Shown: positions 48,844 through 57,066 of the stretch, one piece after another
How the letters are laid out: every line of letters starts with the position of its first letter
Numbering within the stretch: the stretch's first letter is position 1
Assembly: GCF_014653695.1 (NCBI RefSeq)
Contig: NZ_BNAR01000007.1
Coordinates: 62,001-126,000, forward strand
DNA length: 64,000 nt
Reading direction: 5' to 3'
From: Lentzea cavernae
GTDB taxonomy: Bacteria > Actinomycetota > Actinomycetes > Mycobacteriales > Pseudonocardiaceae
The notes under the pieces: generated by a model
Told to the model about the DNA's origin: nothing
What the model saw: the letters and a program-made list of their open reading frames with translations, nothing else
Databases searched by the model: none
Translations under genes and position numbers: made by a program

Positions 48844-49497
48844 TCAGCCGTCCGAAACCCCGGCGAGCTCCCGCACGAGGGAACGCAGCTCCAGCAGGCT
48901 GATCGTGCCCTGCGGTTCGAGCTCCGCGGTCTCCACGCGCCGCAACCGCTCCCCCGCCAGCCGCTCGCCGAGAGTGACGTCCAGAGGCAGGAACGTCATC
49001 GTCTGCCGCTGCTGGTCGCTCAGGTCCGAGAGCGCCGGGTGGTAGACCGCGACGTCCACGACGTCCCCGTCGACCTGGGCGACCACGCGGTAGTCGCCGA
49101 GCCGCATCCTCACCTTCCCGAGGTTCACGACCACCTCGGTCGGGTCCGGCACGGGCGGCACCGAGTCGTGGAACTCCCACACCATGTCCGACGGCGGCGC
49201 GGCGGCGATCCACGCGTCGGTGTACGGGCGCAGCCGCGGGTCCTCCTGGCCGGTGACGACCAGCGCGTACATGGCCATGTGGCCCTGTTCGAGCGAGAAC
49301 ACCAGGTCCGGGTGCAACCCGTTCACCAGGTCCGTGAGCTCGTCCTCGACGCGGTGCGGTTCACCGTCGCCGAGCGCCGCGCTGACCACCGGCACCAGCT
49401 CGAACCACCGCTCCCAGAACAGCCGCGCGGCCTCCTCGGCGTTCGGCAGGTGAGCGGGGACGACGTCTTCGGCTTTGCGGCGGCGGAACCACTTCAT
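48844..49497 (-). CDS. Conserved hypothetical protein
   Basis: This 217-residue soluble protein starts MKWFRRRKAEDVV and is acidic. It contains FWERWFELVPVVSAALGDGEPHRVEDELTDLVNGLHPDLVFSLEQG and a predicted strand-rich C-terminus. No catalytic motif is visible. It is likely in one transcript with the YdeI-like gene upstream, only 5 nt away. Confidence 0.7.
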   Translation of the reverse strand: MKWFRRRKAEDVVPAHLPNAEEAARLFWERWFELVPVVSAALGDGEPHRVEDELTDLVNGLHPDLVFSLEQGHMAMYALVVTGQEDPRLRPYTDAWIAAAPPSDMVWEFHDSVPPVPDPTEVVVNLGKVRMRLGDYRVVAQVDGDVVDVAVYHPALSDLSDQQRQTMTFLPLDVTLGERLAGERLRRVETAELEPQGTISLLELRSLVRELAGVSDG

Positions 49498-49502
49498 GAT
49501 GC

Positions 49503-50060
49503 TCAAGAGTAGAGCTTTCGCCCCTCCGCCAGCATTTGAACGAACTGAGCGATGCGCTTCTGCCGCGTCTCCGGCCTCTTCGCGTCGTGGATGCGCAACA
49601 GCACGGCATACCTGTTCTGACTGTTGAGCGTCTTGAAGAACTCGGCGGCCTTGGGGTTGGCGTCCAACGCTTCGGTGAGGTCGTCCGGCACCTCGATCGT
49701 CGCCGGGCCCGCGTAGGCCGCGTCCCAGCGTCCGTCCGCTTTGGCCTTCTCGATCTCTTCGAGCCCCGCCGGCAGCATCTTGCCCGCCGCGATCAGTTCC
49801 TCGACCTTGCCGCAGTTGCGCTTGGACCACTTGCTGCGCGGCCTGCGCGGCGTCCAGCGCTGCGAGTAGTAGGTCTCGTCCACCGACCGTGTGAGCCCGT
49901 CGATCCACCCGTGGCACAACGCGACGTCCAACGCCTCGCCGTAGGTGATGGTCTTGATCCCCGAACCCTTCTTGGCGTACTTGAGCCACAGCTCGTTCTC
50001 AGTCGCGCCGTTCTCGTGCAGCCACGCGTCGAACTCGGCGGGACCTTCGAAGACGATCAA
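49503..50060 (-). CDS. YdeI/OmpD-associated family protein
   Basis: This 185-residue protein starts FEGPAEFDAWLHENGATENELWLKYAKKGSG, has LCHGWIDGLTRSVDETYYSQRWTPRRPRSKWSKRN and ends RPETRQKRIAQFVQMLAEGRKLY. These are the marks of the YdeI/OMPdcA family, linked in Gram-positive bacteria to resistance to cationic peptides, but its mechanism is unknown. Its ATG overlaps the upstream LppU-like gene by 4 nt. Confidence 0.87.
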   Translation of the reverse strand: MIVFEGPAEFDAWLHENGATENELWLKYAKKGSGIKTITYGEALDVALCHGWIDGLTRSVDETYYSQRWTPRRPRSKWSKRNCGKVEELIAAGKMLPAGLEEIEKAKADGRWDAAYAGPATIEVPDDLTEALDANPKAAEFFKTLNSQNRYAVLLRIHDAKRPETRQKRIAQFVQMLAEGRKLYS

Positions 50061-50626
50061 CGAACCCTCCTCAGGCAGAGCGTCATCTCCTCATAGGGAA
50101 CACCGAACTCGGCCGTTTCGGGGCAACTTTCGCCGGCGACGTCGACCACCTGCACGTTCACCCGCGGTGCCGAGCAGTCGAACTTGGACACGACAGACCG
50201 TTGCAGGTCCTCGGTGTCGAGCTCGAAGCAGTCGCCCCTGGCCGCGTTCGGCAGCAGGCACAGCGCCGCGTTGTGCCGGGTGTCGCGGAGGACTTTGTAG
50301 TCACCGCGCGGACATTCCCCGCTGGTCTCGGTGAGAACGGTGCCGACCTTGAGCGCGGCTTTGCCGCCCTGGCAGTCGATGACCGTCACGCCCTGGTCGT
50401 TCTCCCCGGGGCCGGTGAACCTCACGCAACTGCCCTTCTCCACCTTGGAGTAGTCCGTGAGGAAGGCTTGTGTCGTAGGCGAAGGCTCTTCTTCGTCGCT
50501 GAACACCCACCACACAGCGAGATAGGCCACCACGGCAAGTGCGCACACCATCACGGTCTGTCTCACGACCACGCTGCGGAGTATGGCGGCGAAAACTGAG
50601 TGGCGCGCGGCGACGCGTTTGGCCAC
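50057..50626 (-). CDS. LppU/SCO3897-like membrane protein
   Basis: This 189-residue protein has a short cytoplasmic N-terminus, one membrane helix (about residues 22-42, VRQTVMVCALAVVAYLAVWWVF) and an extracellular domain. That domain has several Cys residues (KGSCVRFTG, VTVIDCQGG, GECPRGDYKVL, ALCLLPN, GDCFELD), as in the LppU/SCO3897 family. Function unknown. The GTG at 50626 starts the short operon with the YdeI-like gene. Confidence 0.75.
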   Translation of the reverse strand: MAKRVAARHSVFAAILRSVVVRQTVMVCALAVVAYLAVWWVFSDEEEPSPTTQAFLTDYSKVEKGSCVRFTGPGENDQGVTVIDCQGGKAALKVGTVLTETSGECPRGDYKVLRDTRHNAALCLLPNAARGDCFELDTEDLQRSVVSKFDCSAPRVNVQVVDVAGESCPETAEFGVPYEEMTLCLRRVR

Positions 50627-50637
50627 AGTGCGGGGTC

Positions 50638-51117
50638 ATGCTGATCCGGCGGGAGACACCCGCAGACATCGACTCCATCCGCGCCGTCACCAACCTGGCG
50701 TTCCGCGACGGCCCGGAAGCCCAGCTGATCGACTGGTTGCGGGAGGACGAGGGCTGGATCCCGGAGCTGTCACTGGTGGCCGACGAGGTGATCGGCCACG
50801 TCGTGTGCACGCGCGGGTACGTCGGTGACGTGCCGGCTCTCGGACTCGGGCCGATCGCCGTGCACCCATCGCACCAGCGGGCCGGCGTCGGGTCGGCGTT
50901 GATGCACGCGGTCCTGGGTGCGGCCGAGGCCAGGGGCGAGACCGCGGTCGTCCTGCTGGGGTCGCCGGTCTACTACCCGCGGTTCGGTTTCCGGCTCGCG
51001 TCGGAGTTCGGGATCACACCACCGGAACCCGCTTGGGCGCCGCACTTCCAGGCCCGGTTGTTCGCGGACGTGGCTCCTGGGGCGTTCCGGTATGCGGAGC
51101 CGTTCAACCGACTTTGA
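50638..51117 (+). CDS. GNAT-family N-acetyltransferase (YhbS-like)
   Basis: This 159-residue protein has LIRRETPADIDSIRAVTNLAF, motif A (LGPIAVHPSHQRAGVGSALMHAVLGAAEARGETAVVLLG) and YYPRFGFRLASEFGI, the signature of the YhbS branch. Substrate unknown. Its last 145 nt lie antisense to the predicted end of the neighbouring secreted-protein gene. Confidence 0.88.
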   Translation: MLIRRETPADIDSIRAVTNLAFRDGPEAQLIDWLREDEGWIPELSLVADEVIGHVVCTRGYVGDVPALGLGPIAVHPSHQRAGVGSALMHAVLGAAEARGETAVVLLGSPVYYPRFGFRLASEFGITPPEPAWAPHFQARLFADVAPGAFRYAEPFNRL

Positions 51118-52484
51118 TCACTTCGCCGTCTGCTGTGCGCGTGGACGGTGCCGTCGGGTTGGGCGGAGACCGTGTCGACGCAGCGGGTTTCGGTCAGCGG
51201 TTCCCAAGTGGTGGTGAGGCGGTGCGGGCGTCCGCCGATGAGGGTGTGGACGCCGATCGTCCCGTCTGGACGGAGGACTGCTTCCGGGGAGGCTTCCAGG
51301 CCTGAGGCGATCTCGCGCCAGGTTGTGGCGGTGGCGGTGGCGGTGGCCATGAGTTTGTCGCCGGAGCGGATGTAGAGGGATGTGGAGCCGTCCGGGTGGA
51401 GGATGGCGGATGGTTTGCCGGTGGCGAAGCCGGGCGGGCTCAGCGTCTGCCAGGTTGGGACGGTTTGGCTCGGCGCCTGCTTGCTCGAATCGGCCTGACT
51501 CGACACGGCCCGGCTCGGCGCTTGCACACCCGAACTGGCCTGGTTCGGCGCTTGTCGGCTTGAAGCGGCTTGGTTCGGCTCCTGCTCGCTCGACGCGGTT
51601 TGGCTCGGCGCCTGCACACCCGAATTGACCTGGCTCGGCGCTCGCCGGCTCGAATCGGCCTGGCTCGACGCCGACCCAGTCGGAATCGATACGGACTGAC
51701 GGGCCCCCTGGGGGGATCCACCCCCCATCCCAATCATCCCAAGAGGGTCTGACAGTTTCGCGACGCTGCCATCGCCCAAGATCGCGAACACCTCGACCGT
51801 CCCATCAGGACGCACCACGGCCTCGGGGTCACCCGCCACCCCCGACGCCACCACCCGCCAGACCTGATCCGCCAGCACCCGGACCTCACCGCGGGCAGTG
51901 CGCGCGAACACGAACCGCCCGGCCACCGAAGGCCGCCCCACGAAATCCTGCGACGAACTCAGCCGCACCCCATCGGCCCGCACATCGCCGTCCGCCACCA
52001 CGTGCACCACACCGCCGACGACCTCCGGCCCGCCCTGCCAGGCCTGCCGCAGCATCGACTCCGCGCGCCCCACAGCCTGGTCGTACCGCTCCGGGCAACA
52101 GGACCGCTGCACCGCATCGGCGAGCATTCCCGCCGACAGCGAAGGGCGGTCGACGCGCACCGCGTACTCGAAGAACCGCCTTGCCGCGTAGGACACGTCC
52201 ATGATCTGCTCCGGCGTCCCCCACCCCATCGAGGGCCGTTGCTGGAACACGCCCAGGGAGTCGCGGTCGCCGCACGAGAGGTTGTTCATGTGCGACTCGA
52301 CCCATCCGGCCTCGAAGCCGGCGAGCATCACCTTGTCGCTCACGCGCAGAGAAAGACCGACGGCGTGCACGGTCCGGATCACGTCCGGGTCGTGCACGCC
52401 GGGGACTCGGCAGGTCACGTCCAGGGGCAATGCGTGTGCCGTACCGGACGTGAGCAGCAGAAAGACCAGCGCGAGCCTGAGCAC
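50973..52484 (-). CDS. Secreted lysozyme-like protein with Ser/Gln/Pro repeats and beta-propeller-like ends
   Basis: This 503-residue exported protein has a signal peptide (about residues 1-22). A transglycosylase-like N-terminal domain follows (VMLAGFEAGWVESHMNNLSCGDRDSLGVFQQRPSMGWGTPEQIMDVSYAA; Glu in AGWVESH is the likely catalytic acid). Beta strands of PLL/tectonin type (AVVRPDGTVEVFAILGDGSV) come next, interrupted by a Ser/Gln/Ala/Pro-rich linker of about 70 residues made of degenerate SSxQAPSQ-like units. The frame continues 145 nt into the convergent acetyltransferase gene, so the true C-terminus is doubtful. Confidence 0.72.
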   Translation of the reverse strand: MLRLALVFLLLTSGTAHALPLDVTCRVPGVHDPDVIRTVHAVGLSLRVSDKVMLAGFEAGWVESHMNNLSCGDRDSLGVFQQRPSMGWGTPEQIMDVSYAARRFFEYAVRVDRPSLSAGMLADAVQRSCCPERYDQAVGRAESMLRQAWQGGPEVVGGVVHVVADGDVRADGVRLSSSQDFVGRPSVAGRFVFARTARGEVRVLADQVWRVVASGVAGDPEAVVRPDGTVEVFAILGDGSVAKLSDPLGMIGMGGGSPQGARQSVSIPTGSASSQADSSRRAPSQVNSGVQAPSQTASSEQEPNQAASSRQAPNQASSGVQAPSRAVSSQADSSKQAPSQTVPTWQTLSPPGFATGKPSAILHPDGSTSLYIRSGDKLMATATATATTWREIASGLEASPEAVLRPDGTIGVHTLIGGRPHRLTTTWEPLTETRCVDTVSAQPDGTVHAHSRRRSDQSRLNGSAYRNAPGATSANNRAWKCGAQAGSGGVIPNSDASRKPNRG

Positions 52485-52522
52485 AAGTCCGAATTGGACA
52501 CCCAGGCCCGCGCCGGCGCCAC

Positions 52523-54382
52523 TCAGGAGTTCGCGATCAGCGAGAAGCCGAGCACTCCCGTCGCCGTGAAGTCGATGGCCGGCTCGGAGCTCGGCCACGA
52601 GCGCAGGTCGTCGGCGAAGACGGACTTCGCGGAGTTGAACTCGAGCGTGTAGGGCTTGGTGCAGGTGACGGAACCCGGCGGCATCTCGCCGAGGTCGCCG
52701 AAGAGCGTTGCGTCGTTCGGGCCGTTGATCACGGCGCCCACCAGCACCTTCGAGCCGCCGTTGACGGAACCGGAGAGGTTCGCGGCCTGGTGGTGCGGGC
52801 ACTCGGGGAACTTCGTGCCGACGCCGACGATCAGCGAGGTGCCCCAGGCGTTGGTGCCGAGGGCGAAGCCGCGCTGCTGCGTGCCGAAGGTCGCGTACTC
52901 CTGGGAGCCGGTCAGCTTCTGGTACAGCGCGGCGGTGGTGATGTAGCCGAACGTGCGCGAGCCGACGTCCCAGGTCTCGACGTTGGCGGCGGTGCGGAAC
53001 GGCGAGGTCTGGGCGGCGTCGGCGCCCTTGCGCAGCTGGCGCTGGATGTCGCCGACGACCTGCTTCTCGGTGACCTCGGCGCCGGGGATGCCCTTCTTGA
53101 GCAACGGGGCGAGGTCGGCGTGGCCCAGGGCGGAGATGTTGTAGACGTTCAACGTGTCGGGGTCGCCCGTGGCCAGGAACTCCTTGGCCCAGTGCGTGGC
53201 GGCGCGGGCGAACTGGTTGTAGCGCTTGTCGTTCAGCGCCTTCGCGGCCAGCGCGAGCTGGGTGGCGCCGAACTCCATGTCGTCGGTCCACGACTCTTCG
53301 GGGTAGTACGCGTGCGGGAACGCCGTCACGAGTTCGCCGACGTCCGTGGTCTTGGCGAGGGAGAAGAGCTGCGCGGCCTTGTCCAGGTACGACCGCGCTA
53401 GGCGCGGGTTCTTGCGCGACTCGATCTGCGCGGCCAGCGCGAACGACCCGGCCACCCGGCCGACCAGGTTCGGGCTGATCTTCTCGCCGGCGACGTTCGC
53501 GCGGAACACCGGGCGGTGCTTGATGAAGTACTCGCTGTCGCCCGGCTTCACGTCGAGCTTGTCGTCGGCCTCGGGCAGGCGCCACACGTCGTGGTCGCCG
53601 ACGAAGCCGAACTCCTCGGAGCCGGTACCGATGCCGACCTGCGCGTAGAGCGTGCCGGTCTTCTCGTCGAACGCCTTGTCGAGCCACTTGAGGCCGAACT
53701 TCGCCTCGTCGTACAGGGCGTCGTTGTGCTTGTTGCGCAACGCGAGCAGCATCGACGCGGTCGAGTACGAGGAGGCGTGGGTGAACTTCACGAAGTCGCC
53801 CGCGTCGAACCAGCCGCCCTCGAGGTCGACCTTCGCGCCGGTGGGCTTGAGCGGCGCCGCGATCTGGTCGCCGCCCTCGCCCGCGAACACCGGCGCCTCG
53901 TAGACGAGCGCCTCGCGGTCGGTGAGGTGCGCGGGCTTGCGACCCAGCCTGCCCGGGATCACGTCGGCGCCGTCGCGCTGCGCCTGGAAGAACTCGACGG
54001 TGTTGTGCGCGACCGGCGAGAACAGCTTCTTCAGCGAGTCGACCTTGAACGCCGGGGAGGTCGAGCTGCCGACCTTGATCCGGTACGTGCCCGACTTCTT
54101 CAGCTGGGAGAAGTCGATCGGGTGCACCGCGGGGAACTTGTCGCTCCACGAACCGGTCGACGCGCCCGTCTTCCCGGTCAGCACGGTGCGCCCGCGGCTG
54201 TCCACCACGGTGAACCTGGTGTTCGCGGCGCCTCCGAGCACGTAGGCGTGCTTCTGCTCGGAGGTGCCGAACCCGATCTGGTCCAGCCTGATCTGCCCGG
54301 CGGGTGCGGTCTGGGCCTGTGCAGGCGCGACGACCACGCCTGTGAGGACTGCGGCGACGAGGGCCGCACGTCTGATGCGCAT
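52523..54382 (-). CDS. Secreted glycoside hydrolase family 9 (endoglucanase-type)
   Basis: This 619-residue exported enzyme has a signal peptide (residues 1-23), an Ig-like CelD N-terminal domain (IRLDQIGFGTSEQKHAYVLGG) and the (alpha/alpha)6-barrel GH9 domain. The Asp pair DAGDF in GGWFDAGDFVKF is the catalytic-base motif, and FPECPHHQ near the end is a family signature. GH9 enzymes cut cellulose or related beta-glucans. A palindrome TTAAGAAA-G-TTTCCTAA lies about 40 nt upstream. It is not near CBM domains, so carbohydrate targeting must be by the Ig-like domain or none. Confidence 0.92.
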   Translation of the reverse strand: MRIRRAALVAAVLTGVVVAPAQAQTAPAGQIRLDQIGFGTSEQKHAYVLGGAANTRFTVVDSRGRTVLTGKTGASTGSWSDKFPAVHPIDFSQLKKSGTYRIKVGSSTSPAFKVDSLKKLFSPVAHNTVEFFQAQRDGADVIPGRLGRKPAHLTDREALVYEAPVFAGEGGDQIAAPLKPTGAKVDLEGGWFDAGDFVKFTHASSYSTASMLLALRNKHNDALYDEAKFGLKWLDKAFDEKTGTLYAQVGIGTGSEEFGFVGDHDVWRLPEADDKLDVKPGDSEYFIKHRPVFRANVAGEKISPNLVGRVAGSFALAAQIESRKNPRLARSYLDKAAQLFSLAKTTDVGELVTAFPHAYYPEESWTDDMEFGATQLALAAKALNDKRYNQFARAATHWAKEFLATGDPDTLNVYNISALGHADLAPLLKKGIPGAEVTEKQVVGDIQRQLRKGADAAQTSPFRTAANVETWDVGSRTFGYITTAALYQKLTGSQEYATFGTQQRGFALGTNAWGTSLIVGVGTKFPECPHHQAANLSGSVNGGSKVLVGAVINGPNDATLFGDLGEMPPGSVTCTKPYTLEFNSAKSVFADDLRSWPSSEPAIDFTATGVLGFSLIANS

Positions 54383-54423
54383 GAGGGGAACTCCCGGTCC
54401 AGGCCTCGGCGTTCGGCCTTCGG

Positions 54424-54440
54424 TTAAGAAAGTTTCCTAA
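54424..54440. promoter_or_regulatory. Palindromic operator upstream of the GH9 gene
   Basis: TTAAGAAA-G-TTTCCTAA (one mismatch in 8+8) lies 42 nt upstream of the GH9 ATG. From memory, motifs of the form TTAGGAAA-N-TTTCCTAA recur before secreted hydrolase genes in other actinomycetes, so it may bind a common carbon regulator. The regulator is not identified. Confidence 0.5.
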
Positions 54441-54474
54441 TAGTTCGCAGCAGACTAGCCGCACATACCGGACA

Positions 54475-55476
54475 TCACCAGCCCTCGGGAGGCTCCGAGA
54501 ACGCCGAAGACAGGTCGCGGGTCAGCGAGAGCGCGCGCTTGACCCAGGTGGACGACGCGCCCGCCAGCCCGCAGGTCGGAGTCGGCAGTGCCTTCTCCGC
54601 GAGGATCGACCGCGGGAACCCGAGGCGGTCGACCAGGGTGAACGCGCGCTGCCCGATGCCCTTCAGCGCCACCGGCGTACCGGGGTCGAGGCTCGGCACG
54701 AGGCCCAGCGCCAGCGTCGTGCCCGCCTCCCACGTCTCGCCGATCTCGTCGAGCGCCTCCGCCCCCTTGATCAACGTGGCGTCGAACGCGATGCCCGCCG
54801 CGCCGGCCTCCCGCAGCAGCGTCAACGGGGGGTGCGGCGCACAGCAGTGCACGATCACCTCGTGGTCCTTCAACGCCTCGATGACGGTGGCGAGCACCGC
54901 ACGGGCGTCCGGCTCCGGCACGGCGGGCACGGTGCCGAGCTTCGACGGCGTCGGCAGCAGCCCGCGCAGCACCGCGGGCAGCCCCGGTTCGTCGAGCTGC
55001 ACGACGACCTTCGCCTTGGTGCGCTTGGCGACCTCGGCCGCGTGCTGCCGGAGCCCCTCGGCGAGCGACTCGGCGAACTCCTTCACCGCACCGGGATCCG
55101 TGAGCACCCGATGGCCACGCATCAGCTCGATGTTCGACATCAGCGTCCACGGCCCGGCGGCCTGCACCTTGACCGTCTCCGGGTGCGCGCCCGCGCGTTC
55201 CAGCGCCTCGTCGAACGCGTCCAGGTCGCCGCGCAGCAGGTCGACGGCCCGGCGGTGGTCGCGGCCGGGGCGCGGGTTCACGCGGTAGCCGGAGGTGACG
55301 ACCTCGACGGCGAGGTCGACGAGCAGGCCGGCGGTGCGGCCGATCACGTCCGCGCCGACCCCCCGGCCAGGCAGCTCCGGGACGTGCGGCAGCTCAGGCA
55401 GTTCTCCGACGACGACGCGCGCCGCCTCGTCGATGTCGGTTCCGGGCAGCGATCCGATTCCAGTTGCTCCACGCAC
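54475..55476 (-). CDS. MetE-like (cobalamin-independent methionine synthase C-terminal) protein
   Basis: This 333-residue protein resembles the catalytic C-terminal half of MetE: GATGIGSLPG at the start, KVQAAGPWTLMSN, VQLDEPGLPAVL, and the zinc region VIVHCCAPHPP. It lacks the N-terminal half of MetE, like the M. tuberculosis gene in the same place (Rv3015c, from memory). Whether it transfers methyl groups is not proven. The GTG at 55476 has AACAAT 7 nt upstream, suggesting a leaderless start. An ATG at 55524 lies inside a DasR-like box. It is divergent from the chitinase gene. Confidence 0.8.
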   Translation of the reverse strand: MRGATGIGSLPGTDIDEAARVVVGELPELPHVPELPGRGVGADVIGRTAGLLVDLAVEVVTSGYRVNPRPGRDHRRAVDLLRGDLDAFDEALERAGAHPETVKVQAAGPWTLMSNIELMRGHRVLTDPGAVKEFAESLAEGLRQHAAEVAKRTKAKVVVQLDEPGLPAVLRGLLPTPSKLGTVPAVPEPDARAVLATVIEALKDHEVIVHCCAPHPPLTLLREAGAAGIAFDATLIKGAEALDEIGETWEAGTTLALGLVPSLDPGTPVALKGIGQRAFTLVDRLGFPRSILAEKALPTPTCGLAGASSTWVKRALSLTRDLSSAFSEPPEGW

Positions 55477-55508
55477 CCGCCGAATTGTTCCACTGTCCGG
55501 CGGACAGA

Positions 55509-55552
55509 AGAGGTCTAGACCCATTGACGCTGTGGTCTAGGCCACTTACCGT
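55509..55552 (+). promoter_or_regulatory. Chitinase promoter with two DasR-like (dre) boxes
   Basis: TTGACG (55524-55529), a 17-nt spacer and TACCGT (55547-55552) form a good promoter. The spacer contains GTGGTCTAGGCCAC (box 2, 55531-55546). A second box, AGAGGTCTAGACCCAT with a perfect GGTCTAGACC core, spans 55509-55524. The boxes are 22 bp apart. Both fit the dre consensus A(C/G)TGGTCTAGACCA(C/G)T at about 13 of 16 positions. DasR, a GntR-family repressor, releases these sites in response to GlcN-6-P and controls chitin use in Streptomyces. Confidence 0.8.
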
Positions 55553-55592
55553 GATTGAGCAGGCGCTGAACGTGTGGGCGCCTCCCTGCACG

Positions 55593-55630
55593 TGGTGCAG
55601 GACCGCGACGCGCCCCGTGGTCCTGCACCA
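55593..55630 (+). other. Stable stem-loop in the chitinase 5' UTR
   Basis: A 12-bp perfect stem (TGGTGCAGGACC, 55593-55604, with 55619-55630) and a 14-nt loop lie between the promoter and the ribosome-binding site. It could protect the mRNA end or act as a control hairpin. It has no poly-T run, so it is not a terminator. Confidence 0.55.
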
Positions 55631-55660
55631 CTCCCTTCCTCCCTGCCGAAGGAACACCCG

Positions 55661-56995
55661 ATGGCCCGCTTCGCGCTTTTCGCGGCCGGGGCCGCCACCG
55701 CACTGGTGGCCGGACTCGTCGCCGTCGCCCCCTCCGCCTCCGCCGCCGGTGAGTCCGCGGCGTTCAGCCAGGACTCGAACTGGGGCTCCGGCTACCAGGG
55801 CAAGTTCACGATCACCGCGGGCACGACCGCGCTGGCCGGCTGGAAGCTCGAGTTCGACCTCGCCGGCGCGACGCTCGGCTCCTTCTGGGACGCCACGGCG
55901 ACCAGCAGCGGCAACCACCACACGTTCACCCACCGCGAGTACAACGGCAACGTCGCAGCGGGTGCGTCGACCAGCTTCGGCTTCCTGGTGAGCGGCTCCG
56001 CGGTGCCGACGAACTGCAAGCTCAACGGCGTTCCGTGCGGCGGCGGTGGCGGCACCACGACCACCACCACTACGACCACGACGACCGGACCGACCACCAC
56101 CACGACGTCCGATGTGCCGCCCACGCCCGGTAGCGCGCGCGTCGCCCCGTACATCGACATCACGATGCCGTCGCCGTCGCTGATCGACGTGGCCAACGCG
56201 ACGGGCCAAAAGCACTTCACGCTCGCGTTCGCATTGGGTTCGTCGGCAGGCTGCGATCCCGCGTGGGGCGGCACGGTCCCGTTGAACGACAGCAGGATCG
56301 TGAACGACACCAGGGCGCTGAAGGCTCAGGGCGGCAGCGTCATCGTCGCGACCGGCGGCGCCATGGGCCCGTACCTGGAGCACGTCTGCTCGACCGCCGA
56401 CGCGCTGTACAACGCCTACGTGAAGGTGCTCGACGCCGTGGGCTCCAACAGCATCGACGTGGACGTGGAAGCCACGATCCCGCAGGCCGTCGTCAACACG
56501 GCGCTGAAGCGGCTGCAGGACACCCGCGGCACCACCGTCAGCTACACGATGCGCATCCAGGGCCAGGACTACGGCATGGACCCGTACTCGGTGGACGTCA
56601 TCAAGGACGCGGCCGCGAAGGGCGTCAACGTCCTCGTGAACCCGATGCTGATGAACTTCGGCTACACGGGCAACTGGGGCGACGCGATGGTCAACGCCGC
56701 GAACGCCACCCTCGGGCAGATGCGCGCCATCTGGCCGTCGAAGTCCGACGCGCAACTGAAGGCGTTGCTGGGCCTCACGCCGATGATCGGACGCAACGAC
56801 ACCGGCCCGACGACGACCCAGGCCGACGCCCGCAAGGTGCTCGACTACGCCAAGGCCAACCACGTCGGGCGGGTCGCGTTCTGGTCCGCCGGTCGCGACA
56901 AGGGCTGCCCCGGCGGCGGAGTTTCGCCCACGTGCAGTGGAATCTCGCAGGCCAACTGGGAATTCACGAACCTGTTCAAGACCTACACGGGCTGA
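55661..56995 (+). CDS. Secreted GH18 chitinase with CBM2 and Thr-rich linker
   Basis: This 444-residue exported enzyme has a signal peptide (about 1-29, SASAAGE), a CBM2-type carbohydrate-binding domain (about 30-130; GKFTITAGTTALAGWKLEFDL), a Gly/Thr linker (about 130-150) and a GH18 domain. The catalytic motif SIDVDVE gives Asp266, Asp268 and Glu270. It hydrolyses chitin, releasing chitobiose. Two DasR-like boxes in the promoter fit induction by chitin products. AAGGA lies 8 nt before the ATG. A terminator follows 16 nt after the stop. Confidence 0.94.
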   Translation: MARFALFAAGAATALVAGLVAVAPSASAAGESAAFSQDSNWGSGYQGKFTITAGTTALAGWKLEFDLAGATLGSFWDATATSSGNHHTFTHREYNGNVAAGASTSFGFLVSGSAVPTNCKLNGVPCGGGGGTTTTTTTTTTTGPTTTTTSDVPPTPGSARVAPYIDITMPSPSLIDVANATGQKHFTLAFALGSSAGCDPAWGGTVPLNDSRIVNDTRALKAQGGSVIVATGGAMGPYLEHVCSTADALYNAYVKVLDAVGSNSIDVDVEATIPQAVVNTALKRLQDTRGTTVSYTMRIQGQDYGMDPYSVDVIKDAAAKGVNVLVNPMLMNFGYTGNWGDAMVNAANATLGQMRAIWPSKSDAQLKALLGLTPMIGRNDTGPTTTQADARKVLDYAKANHVGRVAFWSAGRDKGCPGGGVSPTCSGISQANWEFTNLFKTYTG

Positions 56996-57011
56996 TTCAC
57001 CCCTGCTGAGC

Positions 57012-57047
57012 GAAGGCCGTTGCGGAAGATTTCCCGCAACGGCCTTC
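57012..57047 (+). terminator. Terminator of the chitinase gene
   Basis: A 14-bp perfect stem (57012-57025 with 57034-57047) with an 8-nt loop is followed by TCTCACTTC. It also separates the chitinase from the convergent micropeptide gene. Confidence 0.85.
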
Positions 57048-57066
57048 TCTCACTTCATCAACGCGT

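Noticed and set aside
52485-54464. Long in-frame extension of the secreted lysozyme-like protein upstream of its signal peptide
   Set aside because: It is a shadow of the GH9 gene in another frame; the signal peptide after the GTG at 52484 marks the real start.
56040-56105. Run of ACC/ACG codons in the chitinase
   Set aside because: It looks like a simple repeat but is the Thr-rich linker between CBM2 and GH18, normal for secreted carbohydrate enzymes.
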